Assembly: GCA_045636145.1 (NCBI GenBank)
Contig: JAZTWV010000019.1
Span: 1-45,618 of the forward strand
Source: Flemingiibacterium sp045636145
Lineage (GTDB): Bacteria; Bacillota; Clostridia; Oscillospirales; CAG-272
Length of the DNA: 45,618 bases
Direction of reading: 5' to 3'
Shown in pieces: positions 1 to 7,861 of the stretch (its first letter is position 1; each line of letters begins with the position of its first letter). A program made the translations under genes and the position numbers. The notes under the pieces are model-generated. The model saw nothing but the letters and a program-made list of their open reading frames with translations. It made no database searches and had not been told where the DNA came from.

Positions 1-934
1 AGTAGTGCTCGCAGTACTTAACCCATCCGGGAGAGCATGTGGTGATAAGGGTTAGCTTACCGCCGTTCTGGAATCTCTCGAGGAACTCGTGAGCCTCTTC
101 CATAATGGTGAGGTCAGCGGTGAGGTTCATATCATATACGCCGTCGAAGCCGAGACGCTTGATAGCTGCAACCATCTTACCCTCAACGTCGGTACCGGGC
201 TCGTAGCCGAAGCACTCACCGATGGTAGCGCGAACGGAAGGAGCGGTGCAGATAGCAACGTGCTTGGTAGGATCTGCGATTGCGTCGAGAACCTGCTGAG
301 TATCGTCCTTTTCATAAAGTGCACCAACGGGGCAAGCTACGATACACTGACCGCAGTTTACGCAGGAGGTTTCAGCAAGAGTCTTTTCAAACGCGTGACC
401 GATGTGAGTATCAAATCCGCGGTCATTTGCACCGATTACGCCGATACCCTGCATATTCTTACAAGCAGCTACGCAGCGGCGGCAAAGAATACACTTGTTG
501 TTATCGCGTACAAGGAACGCTGTGGATGTGTCAAGGGGATAGTGAACGCTCTCACCCTCGAAGTAGCCTGCGTCACAGCCGTACTCATTTGCAAGAGTCT
601 GAAGCTCGCAGGAGGTGGAACGGGGGCAGGAGAGGCACTTCTTCTCGTGGTTAGAAAGAACCAGCTCAAGGTTGGTCTTTCTTGCGGCGAGAACCTTGGG
701 GGTGTTGGTTCTTATAACCATACCGTCATTTACGGGATATACGCAGGCGGTAACAAGTCCGCGTGCGCCTTCTACTTCAACGAGGCAAAGACGGCAAGCG
801 CCGATTTCGTTGATATCCTTAAGATAGCAGAGAGTGGGAATTTCGATTCCGGCATACTTCGCAGCCTCAAGAACAGTGGAGTTCGCGGGAACGGAGTAGT
901 CTCTGCCGTTTATATTTACATTTACCATATCCAT
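1..934 (-). CDS. hydA: [FeFe] hydrogenase catalytic subunit HydA (partial, C-terminus beyond window)
   Basis: This is the catalytic subunit of a cytoplasmic multi-subunit NAD(H)-linked, probably electron-bifurcating, [FeFe] hydrogenase that makes or uses H2. The ATG at 934-932 is preceded by AGGAG. The N-terminus is a plant-type [2Fe-2S] domain (residues ~1-80, with a CYLKD...GACRLC-type Cys pattern). It is followed by His/Cys cluster and 4Fe-4S ferredoxin motifs (CVNCGQCIVACPVGA near residues 190-210) and then the start of the H-cluster domain. The first H-cluster motif reads TTCSPGWV (Cys300, Ser301), a Cys-Ser variant of the canonical TSCCPxW. Only 311 codons lie in the window, so the remaining H-cluster ligands cannot be checked. 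It is the last visible gene of the hyd operon, 23 bp after hydB. Confidence 0.93.
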   Translation of the reverse strand, partial: MDMVNVNINGRDYSVPANSTVLEAAKYAGIEIPTLCYLKDINEIGACRLCLVEVEGARGLVTACVYPVNDGMVIRTNTPKVLAARKTNLELVLSNHEKKCLSCPRSTSCELQTLANEYGCDAGYFEGESVHYPLDTSTAFLVRDNNKCILCRRCVAACKNMQGIGVIGANDRGFDTHIGHAFEKTLAETSCVNCGQCIVACPVGALYEKDDTQQVLDAIADPTKHVAICTAPSVRATIGECFGYEPGTDVEGKMVAAIKRLGFDGVYDMNLTADLTIMEEAHEFLERFQNGGKLTLITTCSPGWVKYCEHY

Positions 935-957
935 TGTAAATTATGTGCTCCTTTCTA

Positions 958-2757
958 TTACTGCTTGCTGATAGCGCCGAACTTACACTTTTCGATACAA
1001 GCGCCGCACTTAAGGCACTTATCGTTGTCGATAACGTGAGGCTGCTTGAGCGCACCACTGATAGCGCCTGCGGGGCAGACACGGGAGCAGAGCGTACAAC
1101 CCTTACACTTATCGGCGTCGATAACGTAAGAGAGAAGCTTCTTACATACGCCTGCAGGGCACTTCTTGTCCACAACGTGAGCTACATACTCGTCGCGGAA
1201 GTAACGGAGAGTGGAAAGAACGGGGTTGGGAGCTGTCTGACCGAGACCGCAGAGAGATGCGGACTTGATGTAGTTACTAAGCTCTTCGATTCTGTCGATA
1301 TCCTCAAGAGTTCCTCTGCCGTCTGTGATCTTCTCAAGCAGCTCAAGAAGTCTCTTTGTACCGATACGGCAGGGTGCGCACTTACCGCAGGACTCGTCAT
1401 AAGTAAATTCGAGGAAGAACTTAGCAATGTCAACCATGCAGTTGTCCTCGTCCATAACGATAAGTCCGCCGGAGCCCATCATGGAGCCGATAGCGATAAG
1501 GTTATCGTAGTCAATAGGAGTGTCGATAAGAGAAGCGGGAATGCATCCGCCGGAAGGACCGCCGGTCTGAGCCGCCTTGAACTCCTTACCGTTAGGTACG
1601 CCGCCGCCGATCTCCTCAACAACCTCGCGAAGAGTAGTACCCATAGGAATCTCAACAAGACCGGTGTTGGTAATCTTGCCGCCAAGTGCGAATACCTTAG
1701 TACCCTTGGACTTTTCAGTACCCATGGAAGCGAACCACTCAGCACCGTTCAGGATAATCTGACCGATGTTAGCGTAGGTTTCAACGTTGTTGATGATGGT
1801 AGGCTGACCGTAAAGACCCTTAACTGCAGGGAACGGAGGACGGGGACGAGGCTCACCGCGATTACCCTCAATAGAGGTAAGCAGAGCAGTTTCCTCGCCG
1901 CAAACGAATGCGCCTGCGCCAAGACGGATGGTGATATCGAAGTTGAAGCCTGTGCCGAAGATATCCTTGCCGAGAAGTCCGTATTCACGAGCCTGATTGA
2001 TAGCGATAGTCAGACGCTTAACGGCGATAGGATACTCTGCACGAACATATACGTAACCCTCGTCAGCACCGATAGCATAGCCTGCGATAGCCATTGCCTC
2101 GATAAGAGCATGGGGGTCGCCCTCGAGAACGGAACGGTCCATGAATGCACCGGGGTCGCCCTCGTCGGCGTTACATACAACGTACTTCTTGTGGGAAACG
2201 GATGCCTTTGCGAACTGCCACTTGCGTCCGGTGGGGAATCCACCGCCGCCGCGTCCGCGAAGACCGGATTCAAGGATGGTGTTGATAACATCATCGGGAG
2301 TCATCTTGGTGAGAACCTTTTCAAGAGCGAAGTAACCGTCTCTTGCGATGTACTCGTCGATATTTTCGGGGTTGATAACACCGCAGTTGCGAAGTGCTAC
2401 GCGCTTCTGCTTCTTGTAGAACTGAGTGTCATTAAGGGATGCGTGAACATCTGCTGCAGCCTCGGCGTCGCCGGTGTCGTTGTAAACAAGACGGTCAACG
2501 ACACGACCCTTGAGAAGATGCTCTTCAACGATCTCGGGAATATCCTTAGTCTCAACGCGGGAGTAGAATGTTCCCTCGGGATATACGATCATGATAGGAC
2601 CGAGTGCGCAAAGACCGAAGCATCCGGTCATAACTATCTTGACTTCTTCGTCAAGACCCTTTGCTTTCAGCTCCTCGGCGAGCTTGTCACGGAGTGCAAC
2701 AGAGCCGGAAGAAGTACAACCGGTACCGCCGCAAATCAGTACATGAGAACGAATCAT
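958..2757 (-). CDS. hydB: NADH-binding hydrogenase subunit HydB (NuoF-like, flavin and Fe-S)
   Basis: This 599-residue protein is the flavin/NAD(H) subunit of the HydABC hydrogenase and is homologous to NuoF of complex I. In order it has an N-terminal thioredoxin-like [2Fe-2S] domain (C9...C13 and the CFGLCALGP motif near residue 47), the NuoF FMN/NADH domain with a GRGGGGFPTGRKW nucleotide loop (~169-181), and an SLBB region. A 4Fe-4S motif ESCGKCAPCRIGT (~475) comes next, and two C-terminal ferredoxin clusters (CKGCTLCSRVCP and CLKCGACIEKC) end the chain. That fusion pattern is characteristic of HydB rather than respiratory NuoF. It lies between the small [2Fe-2S] protein and hydA, consistent with one complex exchanging electrons between NADH, ferredoxin and H2. 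Confidence 0.96.
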   Translation of the reverse strand: MIRSHVLICGGTGCTSSGSVALRDKLAEELKAKGLDEEVKIVMTGCFGLCALGPIMIVYPEGTFYSRVETKDIPEIVEEHLLKGRVVDRLVYNDTGDAEAAADVHASLNDTQFYKKQKRVALRNCGVINPENIDEYIARDGYFALEKVLTKMTPDDVINTILESGLRGRGGGGFPTGRKWQFAKASVSHKKYVVCNADEGDPGAFMDRSVLEGDPHALIEAMAIAGYAIGADEGYVYVRAEYPIAVKRLTIAINQAREYGLLGKDIFGTGFNFDITIRLGAGAFVCGEETALLTSIEGNRGEPRPRPPFPAVKGLYGQPTIINNVETYANIGQIILNGAEWFASMGTEKSKGTKVFALGGKITNTGLVEIPMGTTLREVVEEIGGGVPNGKEFKAAQTGGPSGGCIPASLIDTPIDYDNLIAIGSMMGSGGLIVMDEDNCMVDIAKFFLEFTYDESCGKCAPCRIGTKRLLELLEKITDGRGTLEDIDRIEELSNYIKSASLCGLGQTAPNPVLSTLRYFRDEYVAHVVDKKCPAGVCKKLLSYVIDADKCKGCTLCSRVCPAGAISGALKQPHVIDNDKCLKCGACIEKCKFGAISKQ

Positions 2758-2777
2758 AAGTGTTTATTCCTCCTATA

Positions 2778-3149
2778 TTATTTAGAAGCCGCGCCGATGG
2801 TGTACTCGGTAACGACCTTGCCGCCCTTAATGTGCTTTTCGATAACTTCCTTTGCACGCTCAGCGGTCATCTTAACATAAGTTACCTTCTCTTCGCCGTT
2901 TGCGTAAACCTCAACAACAGGCTCATACTGGCAGATGCCGATGCATCCTGTCTGGGTAACGATAACGTTGTCGGTAAGACCTGCCTCGGAGATGCCCTCA
3001 ACGAAAGCGTTGAGTACGGGGCGTGCGCCTGCTGCGATGCCGCAGGTAGCCATACCTACAACGATTCTGGTCTCGCCGCTGGAGGTACGGAGTGCAACCT
3101 TGTCCTGCATTTTAGCCTTTATAGCTTTAAGCTCTTCAAGTGACTTCAT
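2778..3149 (-). CDS. Thioredoxin-like [2Fe-2S] ferredoxin, hydrogenase operon
   Basis: This 123-residue protein has the thioredoxin-like [2Fe-2S] fold, as in the N-terminus of HydB and in NuoE. The cluster cysteines are visible as a C-x4-type pair in MATCGIAAGA (~residue 35) and TQTGCIGICQYEP (~68-72). It has no further domain. Similar stand-alone proteins accompany HydABC in Clostridia and Thermotogae. It probably shuttles electrons to or from the hydrogenase or to the regulatory cassette. It sits 20 bp upstream of hydB and 45 bp downstream of the GHKL ATPase gene. The start has a GGAT-type ribosome site (AAAGGATAACC). Confidence 0.88.
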   Translation of the reverse strand: MKSLEELKAIKAKMQDKVALRTSSGETRIVVGMATCGIAAGARPVLNAFVEGISEAGLTDNVIVTQTGCIGICQYEPVVEVYANGEEKVTYVKMTAERAKEVIEKHIKGGKVVTEYTIGAASK

Positions 3150-3194
3150 AGTGGTTATCCTTTCTGTATTATGAATTTTAAATTTTTAACTGTT

Positions 3195-3752
3195 TTAGTC
3201 CGTTTCCAAAGCTTCATACTGCTCGCGGAGAGTTCCGTCGATCCAAGCAAGGATCTCCGGCTCGTTTAGCGGTATGTCCTCGCCAAGCACTTCCCTTATC
3301 TCACGGCAGGAGAGTGTGACCTCGCCCTTTTCGGTGCTGTGAATATAAGTGAAGTTTATGTCCGGTGAGCCCTGTATGAGAGTTTTCACGGTGTCGGTCA
3401 TATCGCCTATCGGAATAAAGTCGATATGGTGACGTCCGAACTTGGCGGATGTCACAGTGCCGTGATCCTCATAGAGTGACTCGTGCTTGGAGCTTATTGT
3501 AACTCCTCCTCCGGTCATTTCGGCAAGCATTGTAAGAAACGGGATTCCGAGACCGACCTTTCGGGTCTTTCTCGTTGTGAAGAACGGATTTGTAAGCTTT
3601 TTTACCTGCTCGTCATGCATACCGCATCCGTTGTCGGTTACGGTGAAATACAGCCACTCGCCTTCCTCACGAAGCTCTACTTTTATCTCCGTGGCTCCGG
3701 CGCGCACCGAATTCATAGTGATGTCAAGCACATAAAGTGAAAGCTCATCCAT
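3195..3752 (-). CDS. GHKL ATPase (histidine-kinase-like ATP-binding domain, no DHp)
   Basis: This 185-residue soluble protein is mostly a HATPase_c domain. The N-box is DITMNSVRAGA (~10-20), the G1 box is DNGCGM (~40-45), followed by an FFTTRK ATP-lid segment and a GLGIPFL G2-like box (~67-73). There is no transmembrane segment, no sensor domain and no DHp helix with a phosphoacceptor histidine. It is therefore not a classic sensor kinase. It could be a Ser/Thr kinase of RsbW type or a kinase half acting on a partner encoded nearby. It lies within the hydrogenase operon between the PHP gene and the [2Fe-2S] gene, and its start is supported by GAGAGGGAAG upstream. The ~80 residues after the ATPase fold are not recognised. 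Confidence 0.85.
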   Translation of the reverse strand: MDELSLYVLDITMNSVRAGATEIKVELREEGEWLYFTVTDNGCGMHDEQVKKLTNPFFTTRKTRKVGLGIPFLTMLAEMTGGGVTISSKHESLYEDHGTVTSAKFGRHHIDFIPIGDMTDTVKTLIQGSPDINFTYIHSTEKGEVTLSCREIREVLGEDIPLNEPEILAWIDGTLREQYEALETD

Positions 3753-3772
3753 TTTTCTTCCCTCTCAGGTAA

Positions 3773-4525
3773 TTATTTGTGTCCGAGCAGATAATCAATA
3801 AGCCTGTCCCGAACAAATGCTGAGGAATACGGCTCGTCCGCGATTTCAATGGGAAATCCGGTCTCGGAGATGTCCGTGAGGTAATGTGCATCCGAAGATT
3901 GCAGGTGGACAAGTCCTCTTTCCGTAATTATCGGAAATTTTGCCTTGCAATCGTCAAGAGACGCCATATCGCGAAGCTCATAAGCGGTAAATCCCGGCTC
4001 AGGCGGAAAATCGCCAAGCATAGAGATAATTCCGTTTGCAGAACGGTCGATATGGGCAGGATAGCACACGCCATCCCGTTTTATTACCTCCGAGAAGGCT
4101 TCTTCCAGCGAAAGTGTAGATGCATTTATGAGAAGTATGTCCTCCTCACCGCATATCTCGTCGTTTTCGTCTATAAGAAGCTGTCTTCCGAAGACATCCG
4201 GCTTATTTTTTATAGGTAAACGTCTGGTTTCAACAAATTTGTCGAAATCCATGGCGGCTTCAAGGCTTCGGAACAGGCAAACCGCGTGAATATCTTCTGC
4301 GGTGGTCAGCTCCATCCCTGCTACGGGGATAAGCCCATAGGCTTTTGCCGCCTTAAAGAAGCTCGGACAGTTTTTTGATGAATTATGGTCGGTGAGCGCA
4401 ACTATCTGAAGTCCGTTCAGCACCGCCATTCCGGCAATGTTGCCGGGAGTCATGTCGTCATCCCCACAGGGTGAAAGACACGAGTGAATATGCAGATCGC
4501 AGAGATATCGGCTCATTGCCGTCAC
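3773..4525 (-). CDS. PHP-domain metal-dependent phosphoesterase
   Basis: This is a 250-residue PHP-family protein (TrpH/YciV-like). The metal-binding motifs are visible: DLHIHS near the N-terminus, LTDHNS (~45), a GMELTT glutamate motif (~70), PAHIDR (~157) and SSDAHY near residue 211. The family hydrolyses phosphoesters such as nucleotides or oligonucleotides. The substrate here is unknown, but its place among kinase-like ATPases and a sensory hydrogenase suggests a signalling role. The first possible start is GTG at 4525, overlapping the upstream stop as GTGA. An ATG follows at 4516 (MSRYLCDLH). Either would give translational coupling to the DRTGG gene. Confidence 0.88.
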   Translation of the reverse strand: MTAMSRYLCDLHIHSCLSPCGDDDMTPGNIAGMAVLNGLQIVALTDHNSSKNCPSFFKAAKAYGLIPVAGMELTTAEDIHAVCLFRSLEAAMDFDKFVETRRLPIKNKPDVFGRQLLIDENDEICGEEDILLINASTLSLEEAFSEVIKRDGVCYPAHIDRSANGIISMLGDFPPEPGFTAYELRDMASLDDCKAKFPIITERGLVHLQSSDAHYLTDISETGFPIEIADEPYSSAFVRDRLIDYLLGHK

Positions 4526-4851
4526 TCTTTGCAGATATCATGGATACAAACACACAGCTCGTAGGCTGTAAGCGGCGAGGTAAGCACGGTAATGCCGTTT
4601 TCGTCAGCGGCTTCGATAGCTTCCGGTGGAAGCTTTACCCCCTCCGCAAGTATCACGGCGGCAGCCTCGGTAAGACTTGCCACAGCGATCATATTTGTGT
4701 TTGCCATGATGGTTATAAAGAGGTTATCGGTACTGACACGGCTCATGGCACGGCTTAAAAGATCGCCTGCATAAACCCCCGAAAAGGGCTTATCGGTATC
4801 ACCGCAGATAAGCTCGGCGCGTACTGCCTTACAAATCTCACTTACCGTCAT
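4522..4851 (-). CDS. DRTGG-domain protein (second copy in operon)
   Basis: This small protein (109 residues from the ATG at 4851) is a stand-alone DRTGG domain, the fold found as a regulatory insert in phosphotransacetylase-like and CBS-containing proteins. It starts MTVSEICKAV and has the characteristic ELICGD, GVYAGDLLSRAMSR and NTNMIAVAS segments. GGAGG lies 9 nt before this ATG, so it is preferred over the two ATGs upstream (4860, 4857). The start overlaps the 3' end of the sensory hydrogenase gene by about 14 bp, and the end overlaps the PHP start. It is a diverged paralogue of the DRTGG protein at 6649-7002. The biochemical role of stand-alone DRTGG domains is unknown. A ligand-binding regulatory role is inference. 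Confidence 0.85.
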   Translation of the reverse strand: MTVSEICKAVRAELICGDTDKPFSGVYAGDLLSRAMSRVSTDNLFITIMANTNMIAVASLTEAAAVILAEGVKLPPEAIEAADENGITVLTSPLTAYELCVCIHDICKE

Positions 4852-6193
4852 TTCCATCATCCTCCGTTTTTTGACTTTTAAGCTTTGACAACGGCTTCAA
4901 ACGTTCTATAAGAGCATCGTCACGCCGTTTTTCAAGATATTCGTGGAATATCTCACGCATAATAACCGTACATTCATCAACGTTGGTCTCGTTCTTGACT
5001 ATATCCTCAGCAAACGCCATACAGGTGGGCGCACCGCAGGAGCCGCAGTCAAGACCGGGAAGCTCTCCGCATAATGTCTCGATATCACTCATCATACGCA
5101 TAGCCGTCTTTCTGTCATCGGACAGCAGGCTGTAGGGATTGTACTCGACCTCGTTTTCTCTGAAATACTCGTCGGGTATCCATTCACTTGCCGGACGGTT
5201 TGGTGAAACGGGAAGATAACGCCGAAGTGACTGAAGTCGCGCCTGTGCGATATAGGGGTTTGCCACCGCCATAGCACCGCCGACACAGCCTCCGCTGCAG
5301 GCGTTAAGCTCCACGAAATCCAGATTTGTGATATCGGAATTGTCTATCTGATCAAGAACTCGGATACAGTTTTCAATTCCGTCTGCCGCAAGATAATGCT
5401 CGTTGAGGATCGCCGAGGATTCACCGCCGGTGGATGCCCAGCCTATGCCGACCATACCGGATTCGGTAGACTCAAGAGGCTCATCCTCGCGCTTTTTCAT
5501 TACGTCAAGCAATGCGAAGTACACATCCCTCACCGAAACGGTGGCGGAGATGTAATTTCTGTTGCCTGCGAATGAATTTTTAATGTAGCTTACCTTTGCA
5601 GGACAGGGAGAGATGAATATTATGCCGATCTCGTCGGGCTTCAGTTCGGGATGCTCACTCATCGCCTTTTCTCTTGCAAGAAAGGCGGCAATGTCAACCG
5701 GCGGCAGTATGGGCATGATATTTTCGCAAAGATAGGGATAATTCATGCTGATAATGCGCGTGATGGCAGGGCAAGCCGAGCTGAGTATCGGTTTCTTTAT
5801 ACCCTCGCGGTTTATGTACTTGCGTGTGTAAGCACTCACAAGCTCTGCCGCGCAGGCAACCTCGAACACATCGTCGAAGCCGAGATCAAGAAGACCTCTT
5901 ATGATGTAACCGATATTGTCAAGATTGTCAAACTGACCGTACAGTGACGGCGCGGGGAGCGCAATCGTGTACTTGTAATTACCGAGGACCGACAGACTAT
6001 CATGCGTCGCTTTTTTTGCTTTATATGGGCACACTCTTATACACTCGCCGCAGTCGATGCATCTTCCCGAATTTATAACAGCGCGTCCGTCTCTGATACG
6101 GATAGCCTCGGTAGGACATCGCTTCAGGCAGGTGGTACAGCCCTTGCACTTTTCCACGTCAAGTGAAACCGAATGCTTGTAATCTGTTTTCAT
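4838..6193 (-). CDS. Putative sensory [FeFe] hydrogenase (group D type) with C-terminal Fe-S domain
   Basis: This 451-residue protein starts at the ATG at 6193 (GAGGTG upstream). Two ferredoxin 4Fe-4S motifs lie at Cys16-26 and Cys45-55. An H-cluster domain with all four expected ligands follows: Cys141 (SSACPA), Cys197 (SPCPAK), Cys299 and Cys303 (NACSGGC). A 'FeS' domain (GLDCGSCGAPTC, ~390-405) ends the recognisable part. The proton-relay cysteine that precedes the first ligand in catalytic enzymes is Ala140, and the Trp of TSCCPxW is lost. Both changes are typical of putative sensory groups C and D and predict weak turnover. The absence of a PAS domain and the short length favour group D. 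The neighbouring GHKL ATPases, DRTGG and PHP proteins are the probable output module. Confidence 0.9.
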   Translation of the reverse strand: MKTDYKHSVSLDVEKCKGCTTCLKRCPTEAIRIRDGRAVINSGRCIDCGECIRVCPYKAKKATHDSLSVLGNYKYTIALPAPSLYGQFDNLDNIGYIIRGLLDLGFDDVFEVACAAELVSAYTRKYINREGIKKPILSSACPAITRIISMNYPYLCENIMPILPPVDIAAFLAREKAMSEHPELKPDEIGIIFISPCPAKVSYIKNSFAGNRNYISATVSVRDVYFALLDVMKKREDEPLESTESGMVGIGWASTGGESSAILNEHYLAADGIENCIRVLDQIDNSDITNLDFVELNACSGGCVGGAMAVANPYIAQARLQSLRRYLPVSPNRPASEWIPDEYFRENEVEYNPYSLLSDDRKTAMRMMSDIETLCGELPGLDCGSCGAPTCMAFAEDIVKNETNVDECTVIMREIFHEYLEKRRDDALIERLKPLSKLKSQKTEDDGNDGK

Positions 6194-6226
6194 ATGCACC
6201 TCGATATGCTTTATGTGCTGGGAAAA

Positions 6227-6649
6227 TTAAAGCTTTACCGTCATGGTTATTGTAGTTCCCTCTCCGACAACCGTATCAATCGTCATAGAGTCGGTGTACT
6301 TTTTCATATTCGGAAGACCCATACCGGCACCGAAACCGAGATTTCGTATATTCTCACGTGCGGTAGAATAGCCCTCCTGCATGGCAAGCTCCACATTGGG
6401 AATACCCGGACCGCGGTCAGCAAGAATTATCGTGATCTCCTCGTCGGACACCACAACCTCAGCAGTACCGCCGTTTGCGTGGATAACCATGTTTATTTCT
6501 CCCTCGTACATTGCGATGGAGACCTTGCGTATGACATCAGGCGGATAGCCGAGCTGACGCAGTTTTTTCTTCACCGTTACGGATGCCGCGCCCGCCGACG
6601 AAAAGTCAGAGCCGTCAACATCAAAACGGAATCTTACTGCCTCGGACAT
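6227..6649 (-). CDS. Anti-sigma-factor-like serine kinase (RsbW/SpoIIAB-type ATPase)
   Basis: This 140-residue HATPase_c protein of the RsbW/SpoIIAB class has the N-box EGEINMVIHANGG (~50), DRGPGI (G1), and GFGAGMGLPNMKKY (G2). Proteins of this class phosphorylate a Ser on an anti-anti-sigma partner or bind a sigma factor. No STAS-domain partner is encoded in the window. The ATG at 6649 overlaps the upstream DRTGG stop by one base (TGATG), and a GTG at 6652 is also possible. It sits directly upstream of the sensory hydrogenase gene (33 bp gap), so a role in passing the redox or H2 signal is a reasonable inference. Confidence 0.88.
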   Translation of the reverse strand: MSEAVRFRFDVDGSDFSSAGAASVTVKKKLRQLGYPPDVIRKVSIAMYEGEINMVIHANGGTAEVVVSDEEITIILADRGPGIPNVELAMQEGYSTARENIRNLGFGAGMGLPNMKKYTDSMTIDTVVGEGTTITMTVKL

Positions 6650-7002
6650 CACACATCCTCGCTCTTTCTTGCAAGACCTGCCGAAAAGAGCATACCGCAG
6701 GTATCAAAAGCTCGCTTGTCCGTGCGCATAACGGTGATGCCGCACTCTTTTGCAAGCTCGATCATCTCCTCGGTTGGAACCTTGCTTCTTACAAAAACTA
6801 TGCAAAGCATATCCATCATATTCGCTGTGCGAATGACCTGAGGATTTACAAGACCTGTTATAAGCACGCCCTGATCCTTCACATAAGCCAGCACATCACT
6901 CATCATATCGCTGCAGCAAGCGGAAACGACCTCACTACCTAGATATTCCTCGCCGCAGAGAAGCTCTGCTCCGAGAAGCTCTTTGATTTCTCTGATCTTC
7001 AT
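6649..7002 (-). CDS. DRTGG-domain protein (first copy in operon)
   Basis: This 117-residue stand-alone DRTGG-domain protein starts at the ATG at 7002 (MKIREIKELLGAELLCG), eight bases after GGAG. An in-frame upstream extension to 7026 is less likely. Recognisable segments are SACCSDMMSDVLAYV, the LITGLVNPQVIRTANMMD core and VPTEEMIELAKECGITVM. It aligns by eye with the second DRTGG protein of this operon (4522-4851), so the two are diverged paralogues that bracket the RsbW-like ATPase and sensory hydrogenase genes. Its function is not established. It may bind a nucleotide or act as a partner for the adjacent ATPase. Confidence 0.85.
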   Translation of the reverse strand: MKIREIKELLGAELLCGEEYLGSEVVSACCSDMMSDVLAYVKDQGVLITGLVNPQVIRTANMMDMLCIVFVRSKVPTEEMIELAKECGITVMRTDKRAFDTCGMLFSAGLARKSEDV

Positions 7003-7050
7003 ACTTTTTCTCCAAGCTGTCGGCAAGGTGTGAGCCTCACCGAAGTTTAA

Positions 7051-7545
7051 TTACTGATATTTGGCAATAATGCCGGGGATATCGTCAACAACGAGTCTGC
7101 CGTAAACTTCCTCGTTAACGGTAAGAACAGGAGCAAGACCGCAAGCGCCGATGCAGCGTGTTGCGTCAAGAGACCATTTTCCGTCAGCGGATGTTTCGCC
7201 TGCCTCGATGCCGATGATCTCGGAGATCTTATTGATAAGGTCGCCGGAGCCCTTTACATAGCAAGCAGTACCGAGACATACAGCAATGGAAACGTCACCC
7301 TTGGGATTAAGGGAGAACTGAGAGTAGAACGACGCAACGCCGTAAACCTCCTCCATCGGTACCTCAAGACCTGCCGCGATGTGCTTGATTACTTCGATGG
7401 GCAGGTATCCGTAGATTTCCTGTGCGCCCTGAAGTACAGGCATAAGCGCGCCTTTTACTCCCTTGTAATCAGCAATAAGCTTGTCAAGCTTAGCTTCCAT
7501 CTCGGGAGTGCCCTTGAATGCTACTGTGGTCAACTTCTTTTTCAT
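7051..7545 (-). CDS. hydC: NuoE-like [2Fe-2S] subunit HydC of NAD-linked hydrogenase
   Basis: This 164-residue thioredoxin-like [2Fe-2S] protein is homologous to the 24-kDa subunit NuoE. The helical N-terminus (KGALMPVLQGAQEIYGYLP) and the cluster motifs (CLGTACYVKGS and CIGACGLAP, C-x4-C and C-x3-C) are typical. It is the first gene of the hydrogenase operon, preceded by AGGAGG, a Rex-like operator and a strong promoter. It would pair with HydB and HydA in the soluble complex. Its separation from hydB and hydA by seven signalling or accessory genes is notable. Confidence 0.94.
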   Translation of the reverse strand: MKKKLTTVAFKGTPEMEAKLDKLIADYKGVKGALMPVLQGAQEIYGYLPIEVIKHIAAGLEVPMEEVYGVASFYSQFSLNPKGDVSIAVCLGTACYVKGSGDLINKISEIIGIEAGETSADGKWSLDATRCIGACGLAPVLTVNEEVYGRLVVDDIPGIIAKYQ

Positions 7546-7610
7546 GTGCAGTGCCTATCCTCCTTGAAAGGAATTTAAAATTATTCAGTCGAAACAGGCG
7601 TATCACAAGA

Positions 7611-7628
7611 TTGTTAATTTTATAACAA
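7611..7628 (-). promoter_or_regulatory. Rex-type redox repressor operator
   Basis: The 18-bp dyad TTGTTATAAAATTAACAA (minus strand) matches the Rex consensus TTGTTAA-N4-TTAACAA except at one inner position. It sits in an 8-bp perfect inverted repeat (7609-7630). It lies about 30-50 bp downstream of the predicted transcription start of hydC, where a bound repressor would block elongation. Rex releases DNA when NADH is high, which fits a hydrogenase that disposes of NADH-derived electrons as H2. Confidence 0.75.
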
Positions 7629-7665
7629 TCTATATGCGTACCGCCCTTCTTTGACTTACTTATAT

Positions 7666-7694
7666 ATTATACTACATATTTCTCTAAATGTCCA
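7666..7694 (-). promoter_or_regulatory. Housekeeping promoter of the hydrogenase operon
   Basis: On the minus strand, TGGACA (7694-7689) and TATAAT (7671-7666) are separated by exactly 17 bp. This is a near-consensus sigma-A promoter about 120 bp upstream of hydC. The leader contains the Rex operator. Confidence 0.8.
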
Positions 7695-7817
7695 CCTTTT
7701 TTGCAAAAGTTTTTTAATATTTTTTTGTAAAGTTTTTGTAATATGGGTATTCCGAGAAAGAATATCCACACCAATGTATATGCAGGCAAACGAAGAACAA
7801 ACACTCAACCTGCAAAC

Positions 7818-7848
7818 GCAAAAAAGCGGCAGTCTCAAAGACTGCCGC
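7818..7848 (-). terminator. Intrinsic terminator after the topoisomerase B-subunit gene
   Basis: A perfect 10-bp stem GCGGCAGTCT/AGACTGCCGC with a 3-nt loop is followed on the minus strand by a run of six T. It ends the gene at 7862-9856 and separates it from the hydrogenase promoter. Confidence 0.88.
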
Positions 7849-7861
7849 AGAATACGCAAAT

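Noticed and set aside
943..2880. Plus-strand open frame of 645 codons antisense to hydB
   Set aside because: It is the shadow of the high-confidence HydB frame. Its translation has no family features and no ribosome site.
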